Origin: Dokdonella fugitiva
Lineage (GTDB): Bacteria > Pseudomonadota > Gammaproteobacteria > Xanthomonadales > Rhodanobacteraceae
Direction: 5' to 3'
Assembly: GCF_014138265.1 (NCBI RefSeq)
Contig: NZ_JACGXL010000002.1
Location: forward strand, 310,001 to 374,000
Length of the DNA stretch: 64,000 bases
The translations under genes and the position numbers were made by a program. This document shows positions 46,480-55,028 of the stretch, one piece after another (position 1 is the stretch's first letter; each line of letters begins with the position of its first letter). The notes beneath the pieces were generated by a model, which was not told the origin of the DNA, did no database searches, and saw only the letters and a program-made list of their open reading frames with translations.

Positions 46480-47148
46480 TCACGACACGAGTCGTAACGG
46501 TTGCACCACGCGTGGCGCGCCTCGCCAGGCGAGGCAGCCGACCACCCCGGGCACCGGCTCGAACGGCCGCAGCTGCCAGTCGGACGGGTGGCCGGCTTCG
46601 GCGGCGAGGCGACCGAGGCGGGCTACGTGTCCGTCGTCGGCAAGGTCGAATTCGATGCGATCGAGGCCGAAGCCGAGGCCGTCGCCGAGCGCTTTCAACA
46701 CGGCTTCCTTGTGCGTCCACAGGCGCAGGAACGCAGGCTGGCGGGCGCCGGGTTCGATGCGGTCGAGCGCCGCCGTTTCGGCCGCTCCGAAAAATCGCGC
46801 CGCGACCCCGTCGACGGCGACGCGGCGATCGAGCGGCTCGATGTCGATGCCGAGCGGTTGGCCGCGTGCGAACGCGATGGCGACGTACGGGCCGGCATGG
46901 CTGAGGTTGAAGTCGAGCCACGGCAGCGCCGGTGCGAACGGCTTGCCATGGGCGCCGGTTTCGATCACCGGCGCGCGGTCGTCGCCCGCATAGCCACCGA
47001 GCAAGCGGTCGAGCGTCGCGCGCGCGGCGTCGCGCACCGCGCGCGGCCGCGTTTCACCGGTGTCGTGGATCCACACGTGGATCGCCTCGCGATCGAGCAG
47101 TGGCGGCGCGGGAAGCGGCAGGAAGGCATCGGCATCGGTCGATCGCAT
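46480..47148 (-). CDS. 4'-phosphopantetheinyl transferase (Sfp family)
   Basis: Moves phosphopantetheine from CoA to a Ser of carrier proteins. It is 222 residues from MRSTDADAFLPLPAPPLL. Motifs in order: ETGAHGKPFAPALPWLDFNLSHAGPYVAIAF (P-box 'gkP......fNlSHs'), QPLGIDIEPLDRRV (Mg-binding GID-E) and LRLWTHKEAVLKALGDGL (W-x-K-E-A with catalytic Glu/Lys). It belongs to the Sfp/Gsp type used for fatty-acid, polyketide or peptide synthases. No carrier protein or synthase gene is in this window. It ends 47 bases before the ECF sigma gene. Confidence 0.93.
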   Translation of the reverse strand: MRSTDADAFLPLPAPPLLDREAIHVWIHDTGETRPRAVRDAARATLDRLLGGYAGDDRAPVIETGAHGKPFAPALPWLDFNLSHAGPYVAIAFARGQPLGIDIEPLDRRVAVDGVAARFFGAAETAALDRIEPGARQPAFLRLWTHKEAVLKALGDGLGFGLDRIEFDLADDGHVARLGRLAAEAGHPSDWQLRPFEPVPGVVGCLAWRGAPRVVQPLRLVS

Positions 47149-47203
47149 GCACCGATGCTTGGCGCGTCGGCGCGCGGCGTCAAGTCGCCGAGCGGGGGGA
47201 ACG

Positions 47204-47227
47204 AAAAAGGCCGGCTTGCGCCGGCCC
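47204..47227 (-). terminator. Rho-independent terminator of the GlsB-type gene
   Basis: On the minus strand, GGCCGG-loop CGCAAG-CCGGCC (47226-47209) is followed by five T (47208-47204), 22 bases after the stop of the gene at 47249. Confidence 0.8.
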
Positions 47228-47248
47228 GGATTCACCCCTGGCGTGCAT

Positions 47249-47506
47249 TCACGTCGCGCGTTTGAACAGGCCGATGAGCACGAGCAGGATGATCGCGCCG
47301 ATCGCCGCGTTGATGATCGCCGCGACGAGGCCGCCACCGATCATGAGTCCCAGGCGCGGCAGCAGGAAGCCGGCGAGGAACGCGCCGACGATGCCGACCA
47401 CGATGTTGCCGACCAGGCCGAAGCCGTGGCCCTTCACGATCTGCCCGGCGAGCCAGCCGGCGACCGCACCCACGATCAGAAAGATGAGCAGCGATTCGAT
47501 GGTCAC
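47249..47506 (-). CDS. GlsB/YeaQ/YmgE family stress-response membrane protein
   Basis: An 85-residue, very hydrophobic protein with three membrane segments. It uses a GTG start (GTG ACC ATC GAA TCG) preceded by GGGAG. Sequence marks: LLIFLIVGAVAGWLAGQIVKGHGFGLVGNIVVGIVGAFLAGFLL, then GGLVAAIINAAIGAIILLVLIGL, the 'G..aGwlag.i..G.g.Gl.gniivGivGa.igg.l' pattern of transglycosylase-associated (DUF Pfam Transgly_assoc) proteins. Function is unclear; members respond to acid or general stress in enterics. A clear terminator follows. Confidence 0.9.
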   Translation of the reverse strand: MTIESLLIFLIVGAVAGWLAGQIVKGHGFGLVGNIVVGIVGAFLAGFLLPRLGLMIGGGLVAAIINAAIGAIILLVLIGLFKRAT

Positions 47507-47605
47507 GCCAAATCTCCCGTCATGGCGTCGCAGGACGCGACCACGGGATTCTGCGTCAACCCGCGTTGGGGCGCACGACGCGGTGCGGCGCGACGCCCCG
47601 CGACT

Positions 47606-47905
47606 TCAACGCGGCGCCGAAGGCGGCGACGTTTGGCCCGACGACGGCGCCGAAGCGGGCGGCCGCGGCGCAGGTGGCAGCGGCCGCGTCGCGGGCTTGC
47701 GCATCGCTGCGAGATCCGTCGGCGATGCCATCGCGGTATCCGGACGCGAACTCGCCGACACGCGATCGGCGGCGAGCGAGAACACGAAGCCGATGAAACC
47801 GACGATGCCGAGCACCAGTCCAACGCCGAGCAACGTCGGGCTGCGCGTGGTGAAGACGAAAATGAATCCGAGTATCGTGGCGGCGAGCAGGAGCCAGCGG
47901 ATCAT
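47606..47905 (-). CDS. Small membrane protein with Pro-rich tail, unknown function
   Basis: A 99-residue protein starting MIRWLLLAATILGFIFVF. Two membrane helices (about 3-19 and 26-46: LLGVGLVLGIVGFIGFVFSLA) are followed by a disordered tail rich in Pro, Ser and Arg (RPLPPAPRPPASAPSSG). I do not recognise the family. The start is 120 bases from the divergent gene at 48026. Confidence 0.6.
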   Translation of the reverse strand: MIRWLLLAATILGFIFVFTTRSPTLLGVGLVLGIVGFIGFVFSLAADRVSASSRPDTAMASPTDLAAMRKPATRPLPPAPRPPASAPSSGQTSPPSAPR

Positions 47906-48025
47906 GGAGCACCTGGAACGACAGCAATGGCCAAGGCGCCACGCTAGCAGAAACGGCGCCGCAGGCGGATGTCCACTGGTCGGGCGATCCCGGCCGGTCG
48001 CTGCACGGGAGCGCTCGGAGGCGTG

Positions 48026-48640
48026 ATGGATTCGTTGTCGCAACTCGCGCTCGCCGGAGGCCTTGCCTGGGCCAGCGGGATCCGCCTGTACGTGACGATC
48101 CTCGTGGTCGGCCTGCTCGGCCGCTACGGCTACCTGCACCTGCCCGAACCCCTGCTCGTCCTGCAGCATACGTGGGTGCTCGCGGCGGCCGGCATCATGA
48201 CGGTCGGTGAATTCCTCGCCGACAAGATTCCCGCGTTCGACTCGTTCTGGGACGCGCTGCATACGTTCATCCGCATCCCGGCCGGCGCGTTCCTCGCCTG
48301 GGGCGCGATGGGTGACGCGACGCCGGCGGCGCAGATGGCCGCCGCGATCGTCGGTGGCCTCATCACGAGCGGCACGCATCTGGCGAAAAGCGGCGGGCGC
48401 GCCGCGATCAACACGTCGCCGGAGCCGTTCACCAACTGGACCGCGAGCGCGAGCGAGGACGGCCTCGTACTCGGCGGGCTCTGGCTCGCGATCGCGCACC
48501 CGTTCGCGTTCCTCGTCGCGCTCGTGCTGTTCCTCGGCGTCGTCGCGTGGCTGCTGCCGAAGCTGTTCCGCTTCGCCGCGCGCATGCTGCGCCGCCTGCG
48601 TGGGCGCGGTCCGCCGGCGTTGCCGATCGCGCAGCGCTGA
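48026..48640 (+). CDS. DUF4126 family membrane protein
   Basis: A 204-residue integral membrane protein from MDSLSQLALAGGLAWASGIRLYVTILVVGLLGR, with a GGAGG ribosome site just upstream. The family pattern 'a.GiRly......gl..r.g...lP' and the later FDSFWDALHTFIRIPAGAFLAWGAM, KSGGRAAINTSPEPFTNWTASASED are clear DUF4126 marks. Five or six hydrophobic stretches and a basic C-terminal tail (KLFRFAARMLRRLRGRG) are present. Function unknown. It is convergent with the gene at 48655 (14 bases between stops). Confidence 0.85.
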   Translation: MDSLSQLALAGGLAWASGIRLYVTILVVGLLGRYGYLHLPEPLLVLQHTWVLAAAGIMTVGEFLADKIPAFDSFWDALHTFIRIPAGAFLAWGAMGDATPAAQMAAAIVGGLITSGTHLAKSGGRAAINTSPEPFTNWTASASEDGLVLGGLWLAIAHPFAFLVALVLFLGVVAWLLPKLFRFAARMLRRLRGRGPPALPIAQR

Positions 48641-48654
48641 GCGCGGTCCGCCGG

Positions 48655-49119
48655 TCAGCGCATCCGGCGGTAATCGCCGCGCATGAACTCGACGTAGTCG
48701 TCCTGCCCGGCGAAGCGGTTCTCGATGCGCAAGCGCAGCGCGTCGCCGTCGAGCACGAACGTGTAGCGCGCGGCGCCGCGCGGCGTGTGCTTCTCCATGC
48801 GCAAGGTGTCGCCGTCCCAGCGGCCGCGCGCGGGCGGATCCGGCGCGAAACCGAAGCTGTCGAACCACCACCACGCGATGTCGTGTGACATGGGGTCGAC
48901 GATGAACACGCCGTGGCCGCGGAAAGCGACCTGTCCTTCCTTCTCCTCCTCGTAGTCCTGCAGCAGCGCCGTGCCGTCAACGCCGACGCGGAACGCGAAG
49001 CGCCCGATCGCGACGCCGCCTGCGCCCCAGGGCGAAGGCGACAGCTGTTCGTCGCCGCTCCACGCACCGACGAAGCGCGTAAGGCGCGCGTGATCCGGAC
49101 CAGGCTTGGGCATTTCCAT
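48655..49119 (-). CDS. DUF1579-like lipocalin-type protein
   Basis: A 154-residue soluble protein, MEMPKPGPDHARLTRFVGAWSGDEQL. The pattern 'L..fvGtW.gee....w.......G......dG...lqdY' followed by GHGVFIVDPMSHDIAWWWFDSFG and YTFVLDGDALRLRIENRFAGQDDYVEFMRGDYRR suggests a calycin/lipocalin-like beta-barrel of the DUF1579 type. No signal peptide. Function unknown; the assignment to DUF1579 is from pattern only. Confidence 0.65.
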   Translation of the reverse strand: MEMPKPGPDHARLTRFVGAWSGDEQLSPSPWGAGGVAIGRFAFRVGVDGTALLQDYEEEKEGQVAFRGHGVFIVDPMSHDIAWWWFDSFGFAPDPPARGRWDGDTLRMEKHTPRGAARYTFVLDGDALRLRIENRFAGQDDYVEFMRGDYRRMR

Positions 49120-49155
49120 CGGGGCGCTCCGCGGGAGGGCGCCATCGTACGCCGC

Positions 49156-50229
49156 TCAGCGTTCGGAATGTCCTGCCTCCCAGTAGTCACGGCGCGTGAA
49201 CAGGCCGGGCCGCACGAGGTCGATGAATGCCCGCGCCTCGCTGCTGAGGTACTTGCCCTTGCGCACGACGACACCGTAGCTGCGCTGCGGGAAGTACGCG
49301 CTCATGTTGCGCACGGCGAGGCGCGCGCGGTCCTCGTCGCCGATGCAGATGCCCGTCACGATCGAGATGCCGAGGCCGAGGGAGACGTACTGCTTGATCA
49401 CCTCCCAGCCGCCGACTTCGATCGCGACGCGGAACGGCACCTTGCGCTGCTGGAAGATGAGGTCGACGAGGCGATACGTCGTCAGGCGCTGTGGCGGCAG
49501 GATCAGGCCGTATGGCGACAGGTCCTCGAGGCGCACGTCGCGCAGCTTCGCGAGCGGATGGTCGGGCGGTGCGATCAGCATCGGATCGTACGACTGCACC
49601 GGCTCGTAGCTGAGGTCGTTCGGCACGTCGAGCATCGAGCCGATCGCGAAATCGACGTGGTCCGAGCGCAGCAGGGCGAGCCCGTCCTTGCCGGTCACGT
49701 TGTGCAGCTGCAGCTTCACACCGGGATGCTGCTCGCGGAACGCGGCGACGAAGCCCGGCAGCAGGTACTGGATCGTCGAGGTGCCGGCCGCGACGTGCAG
49801 CTCGCCGCCGGCGAGCCCCGAGCGCAGCGCGCGGAACCGCTGGTCGAGCTGGTCGAGTCCCTCGATGAGCGGCAGCGCGAGGTCGTATAACGCCTGCCCC
49901 TCTCGCGTCGGCGCGACGCGCCGGCGGCGGCGCTCGATCAGGGTCGCCCCGAGTTCCTGTTCGAGCGCGCGCAACTGCAGGCTGACCGACGGTTGCGACA
50001 GGAACAATGCTTCCGCCGCGCGCGACAGCGTGCCGAGCTTCACGATCATGCAGAACGCGCGCAACTGCTTGAGCCGGCTGCCTTTGTAATAGAACCGCGG
50101 TGGTTGCGCCGGCTCACTGCCACGACTCGAGCGCGCCGCTTTGCGGCGCTCCGGCTTGGGCGCATCGCGCGATGGGTCACGGCTGGATCGATCGGCCTGC
50201 TTCATCCGTGGATTCAAACACTTGGTCAT
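49156..50229 (-). CDS. LysR-type transcriptional regulator divergent from aceB
   Basis: A 357-residue LTTR. The winged-helix domain (about residues 49-110) reads YKGSRLKQLRAFCMIVKLGTLSRAAEALFLSQPSVSLQLRALEQELGATLIERRRRRVAPTREGQ. The effector domain follows (about 140-340). Residues 1-47 are an unusual basic, probably disordered extension (RSSRDPSRDAPKPERRKAARSSRG); starts at 50229 or 50205 are both possible. The FYYKGSRLKQLRAF start of the fold resembles CysB/Cbl-like regulators of the 'K..rLqqLraf' type. It faces aceB across 96 bases with a palindrome at 50242, so it probably controls the glyoxylate shunt. Confidence 0.9.
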   Translation of the reverse strand: MTKCLNPRMKQADRSSRDPSRDAPKPERRKAARSSRGSEPAQPPRFYYKGSRLKQLRAFCMIVKLGTLSRAAEALFLSQPSVSLQLRALEQELGATLIERRRRRVAPTREGQALYDLALPLIEGLDQLDQRFRALRSGLAGGELHVAAGTSTIQYLLPGFVAAFREQHPGVKLQLHNVTGKDGLALLRSDHVDFAIGSMLDVPNDLSYEPVQSYDPMLIAPPDHPLAKLRDVRLEDLSPYGLILPPQRLTTYRLVDLIFQQRKVPFRVAIEVGGWEVIKQYVSLGLGISIVTGICIGDEDRARLAVRNMSAYFPQRSYGVVVRKGKYLSSEARAFIDLVRPGLFTRRDYWEAGHSER

Positions 50230-50241
50230 GTTTTGAATAAG

Positions 50242-50258
50242 TCAATGTATCGCATTGA
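50242..50258. promoter_or_regulatory. Candidate LysR operator between the LysR gene and aceB
   Basis: TCAATGTATCGCATTGA is a perfect 6-bp inverted repeat (TCAATG/CATTGA) with a 5-base centre. It contains T-N11-A spacings typical of LTTR sites and sits in the middle of the divergent 96-base region. A TTGTCA (50269-50274) with TAGGCT 18 bases on is a possible aceB promoter. Confidence 0.5.
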
Positions 50259-50325
50259 AACGTTTGCTTTGTCAAAGTCAAGTTTCCGCGCCTAGGCTTG
50301 CCGCATCGCACCACGGAATCGGTCC

Positions 50326-51945
50326 ATGAGCGCTACCGTCGAAGACCTGTCGCAGGCCCGCCTCAGCCATCGCCTCGACGCCCGCCAGGCCGAAGTGCTC
50401 GACGCCGGCGCGCTCGCGTTCCTCGCCGACCTCCACGAGCGCTTCGATGCGCGCCGACGCGCACTGCTCGCGGCGCGCCGCGAACGCCAGGCGCGCTTCG
50501 ACGCGGGCGAGCTGCCGGATTTCCTGCCCGGGACGCGCGCGATCCGTGAAATGGACTGGCGCGTCGCGCCGATCCCCGCGGCGCTGCAGGACCGCCGCGT
50601 CGAAATCACCGGCCCGGTCGACCGCAAGATGATCATCAACGCGCTCAACTCGGGCGCGAACGTGTTCATGGCCGACTTCGAGGACTCGACCGCGCCGACG
50701 TTCGCCAATCTCGTCGACGGCCAGCTCAACCTGCGCGATGCGGTCGCCGGCACGATCGACTACCGCGCCGTCGACGGTCGTGCGTACGCGGTCGGTGCCG
50801 ATCCCGCCGTGCTCGTCGTGCGCCCACGCGGCTGGCATTTGCCCGAGCGCCACGTCGAAGTTCGCGGCAAGGCGATGTCCGGCGCGCTGTTCGACTTCGG
50901 CGTGTTCGCGTACCACAACGCGGTCGCGCTGCACGCGCGCGACCGCGGCCCGTATTTCTACCTCCCGAAGATGGAGAGTCATCGCGAGGCGGCCTTGTGG
51001 AACGACGTGATGGATCACGCCGAGGCCGTGCTCGGACTGCCGCAGGGCGCGATGAAGGCGACCGTGCTGATCGAGACCCTGCCGGCCGTGTTCGAGATGG
51101 ACGAGATCCTGCACGCGCTGCGCACGCGTGTCGCCGGCCTCAACTGCGGCCGCTGGGACTACATCTTCTCGTACCTCAAGACGCTGCGCGCGCATCGCGA
51201 TCGCGTGTTGCCCGAGCGCGGCCAGGTGCTCATGACCGTGCCGTTCCTGCGCCACTACTCGGAACTGCTGATCCGCACCTGCCACCGTCGCGGCGCGTTC
51301 GCGATGGGCGGCATGGCCGCGCAGATCCCGATCAACCACGACGCCGCGGCGAACGCTGCCGCGTTCGCGAAGGTGCGCGCGGACAAGTTGCGTGAGGTCA
51401 CCGCCGGACACGACGGTACCTGGGTCGCGCATCCCGCGCTCGTCGCGGTCGCGCGCGAGGTGTTCGACGCGCATATGCCGATGCCGAACCAGCTGCAGGT
51501 CACGCGCGACGACGTCGTCGCCGATCGCGACACGCTGCTCGCGCCGAGCCCGGGCACGATCACGCGTGCCGGCTTCGACGGCAACATCGAGATCTGCCTG
51601 CGCTACCTCGCCGCATGGATCGACGGCCAGGGCTGCGTGCCGATCCACCATCTCATGGAAGACGCCGCGACCGCGGAGATTTCTCGAGCGCAGCTGTGGC
51701 AATGGTTGCATCGCGCCGACGACGGCGTTTCCACGCCGCTCGCGTTCGACGACGGTGCGCCGATCGACTTCGCGGCGTTCGACGCGTCGCTCGCGACCGC
51801 GCGCGCGCTACTCGCCGCCACCGCGATGCCCGGCCAGGCGCGCGTCAGCGAAGCCGCGACCCTGCTCGCTCGCCTCACGCGCGCCGACGCGCTGGCCGAT
51901 TTCCTCACCCTCGAGGCGTACGAATACCTGTGCGATCGTCCCTGA
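50326..51945 (+). CDS. aceB: Malate synthase A
   Basis: Condenses glyoxylate and acetyl-CoA to malate, the second glyoxylate shunt step. It is 539 residues, typical of the A isoform. Motifs: [17 protein letters not shown] (catalytic region, 'D.EDs.aPtw'), [51 protein letters not shown] and [15 protein letters not shown] (malate synthase signature), then GGMAAQIPI and THPDLV-like [14 protein letters not shown] seen as [15 protein letters not shown]. aceA starts 71 bases downstream. The divergent LysR gene is the likely regulator. Confidence 0.97.
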   Translation: MSATVEDLSQARLSHRLDARQAEVLDAGALAFLADLHERFDARRRALLAARRERQARFDAGELPDFLPGTRAIREMDWRVAPIPAALQDRRVEITGPVDRKMIINALNSGANVFMADFEDSTAPTFANLVDGQLNLRDAVAGTIDYRAVDGRAYAVGADPAVLVVRPRGWHLPERHVEVRGKAMSGALFDFGVFAYHNAVALHARDRGPYFYLPKMESHREAALWNDVMDHAEAVLGLPQGAMKATVLIETLPAVFEMDEILHALRTRVAGLNCGRWDYIFSYLKTLRAHRDRVLPERGQVLMTVPFLRHYSELLIRTCHRRGAFAMGGMAAQIPINHDAAANAAAFAKVRADKLREVTAGHDGTWVAHPALVAVAREVFDAHMPMPNQLQVTRDDVVADRDTLLAPSPGTITRAGFDGNIEICLRYLAAWIDGQGCVPIHHLMEDAATAEISRAQLWQWLHRADDGVSTPLAFDDGAPIDFAAFDASLATARALLAATAMPGQARVSEAATLLARLTRADALADFLTLEAYEYLCDRP

Positions 51946-52016
51946 TCGCATGGCAAAAGCGGCCGTCCAGGGCCGCATATCTCACCACAAGCCCCTTCCA
52001 CTGCTACGAGGTTGCC

Positions 52017-53318
<1,302 letters not shown>

Positions 53319-53341
53319 CCGGCGCCCGGCGAACAGGCACA

Positions 53342-53380
53342 CGAAGACCGCCGCGGGGAGAGCGGCGGGCTTCGTGTTTC
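53342..53380 (+). terminator. Terminator after aceA
   Basis: CGAAGACCGCCGC (53342-53354) pairs with GCGGCGGGCTTCG (53362-53374) with one mismatch, followed by TGTTT. It lies 23 bases after the aceA stop. Confidence 0.7.
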
Positions 53381-53793
53381 CGGGAGAGAGGGCCGGAAGG
53401 TGCAGCCGACCGGCATCGGAACAGGCCGGGAGAGAGGGGACCCGGGCAGCTGGGGAGTGCGCCGGGTCGAGCCGTTCCGATGCCGGCCATGCCCTGGATC
53501 GCCGCGGGAGCGGCCGGGAGCCAGGGCGGCTGGCAAGTCAGGCCAAGCAAGAACCGGGCCTAACCTCCTCCAGCTTGCCCGTGCGGCATGACAGCACGGA
53601 GACGCCACCCGCGCCGCCACGTCGCCTGCGGCGCCCTCGCGCAATCCGTGCAACAGGCTTCGCACGCTCGAAGGGCGCTTGGCTCACAGCCGGAATAGCT
53701 GTTTTCTTACGACACTCCTTGTCACTCCGTGCCAGCCCGTCGGCCACATGGGTTACCATGACCCATTGATCGGGCCCCTAGGGGGAGGTTCGA
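53381..53793. other. Intergenic region without a supported gene
   Basis: The interval from the aceA stop to the next start is 475 bases, the longest gene-free stretch here. It begins with purine-rich GGGAGAGAGGG-type blocks (53380-53440) with two GGGAGAG copies, and later has an AT-richer stretch (about 53694-53725). Short open frames occur on both strands, but none has a ribosome site or recognisable content. It probably holds the promoter for the gene at 53794; I cannot place it. Confidence 0.5.
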
Positions 53794-54849
53794 GTGTCCA
53801 GCGACAAGGCAGAGTCGACCAGCGAACTCGCGCACGCGCTCTCCGCGACCCCGCTGCGCCCATCCCTGTTGCCCCGTCAACTGTCGGAAGACGAGTTCGC
53901 GCTGTTCGCCCGCGTCGGCGTCGCGCGCGAGGTGAGCCAGGGCGAGGTGATCTTCCGCCGCGGCGAGCTCGGCCGCAGCATGTTCATCGTCGAGGCCGGC
54001 CAGGTGCAGCTCGAATTCGGCGACGGCCTGCCCGACAAGATCATCGGCGCGCGCGAGTTCTTCGGCGAACTCGTGTTGTTCATCGGCAGCCATACGCGCG
54101 TGGCCAACGCGGTCGCATTCGGCCCCACGACCCTGCGTATCGTCGACCAGGAAACCTTCGAACACCTCATCTCGACGGAACCGCGTTTGCTCGCCCAGTT
54201 CATGCGCCGCTCGTTCTCCTACCTCGTCGCGAGCGAGCAGCAGCTCATCCAGAGCCTGAAGCGCCGCAACGAGGACCTCATGGTCACGCTCGATTCGCTG
54301 CGCCAGACGCGCACCCAGCTGTCCACCGCGCAACGCCTCGTGCAGACCGACGAACTCTCGGGCTTGTGCAACCGGCGCGGCCTCTACATGTTCCTCGAGC
54401 GGCTCGGCGAGCACCGCCTGCCCGGTACCGTGCTCGCGCTGCTGCTCGTCGATCTCGACCGCTTCAAGCAGATCAACGACCGCTGCGGCCACCTCGTCGG
54501 CGACCAGGTGTTGCGCGCGATCGCCGAAGAGGTGCAGAACGCAGCCTCGTCGGTCGATGTCCCCTGTCGTCTCGGCGGCGACGAATTCGCGCTGCTCATG
54601 CAGGTCACCGGCGAAGAGGAGCTCTGCGCGCGCGCGACCCAGATCATCGGCGCGGTACGCGCACTGCGCTTCCCGGGTTGCAAGGACGGCCTCGCGATCA
54701 CCGTCAGCGTCGGTGGCAGCCTGTGCGGCGAGCATGCGGACTGGGCGGTCTGGTACAGCGACGCCGATGCGGCGTTGTACGAAGCAAAGGGCCGCGGCGG
54801 CGACGGTTATCATGTGGCGATACCCGGCAGCGTGCGCTGCGTGGTCTGA
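53794..54849 (+). CDS. Diguanylate cyclase with N-terminal cyclic-nucleotide-binding domain
   Basis: A 351-residue cytoplasmic protein with a GTG start after GGGGGAGG. Residues 30-145 are a CRP-like cNMP-binding fold: SQGEVIFRRGELGRSMFIVEAGQVQLEFGD, then REFFGELVLFIGSHTRVANAVAFG (phosphate-binding cassette region). A helix follows (ASEQQLIQSLKRRNEDLMVTLDSLRQTRTQL). The GGDEF domain (about 185-345) has DELSGLCNRRGLYMFL, LLVDLDRFKQINDRCGHLVGDQVL and CRLGGDEFALLMQ, so the active site is intact. The inhibitory I-site RxxD upstream of GGDEF reads SSVD here, without the Arg, so feedback inhibition is probably absent. It lies 179 bases before a nucleotide cyclase gene that could supply its ligand. 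Confidence 0.92.
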   Translation: MSSDKAESTSELAHALSATPLRPSLLPRQLSEDEFALFARVGVAREVSQGEVIFRRGELGRSMFIVEAGQVQLEFGDGLPDKIIGAREFFGELVLFIGSHTRVANAVAFGPTTLRIVDQETFEHLISTEPRLLAQFMRRSFSYLVASEQQLIQSLKRRNEDLMVTLDSLRQTRTQLSTAQRLVQTDELSGLCNRRGLYMFLERLGEHRLPGTVLALLLVDLDRFKQINDRCGHLVGDQVLRAIAEEVQNAASSVDVPCRLGGDEFALLMQVTGEEELCARATQIIGAVRALRFPGCKDGLAITVSVGGSLCGEHADWAVWYSDADAALYEAKGRGGDGYHVAIPGSVRCVV

Positions 54850-55028
54850 ACCGAGAACACGGCTCCGGGCGCGCGGGAGCGAATGATGGACCAGCGCGCA
54901 CATGCGGCGAATCGCCCGGCCCCATGCCCCGCGGCCGTCGAAGCACGAATCCGGCGGCGACGCATGCCCCGTCGCACCTGGATCAGCAGGACGCGTCGCT
55001 CCCGCAGCGCGCTGGAAGGCAGTAAGGC

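Noticed and set aside
53538-53759. 73-codon minus-strand frame in the aceA to GGDEF gap
   Set aside because: No ribosome site, Arg-rich and domain-free translation; more likely chance.
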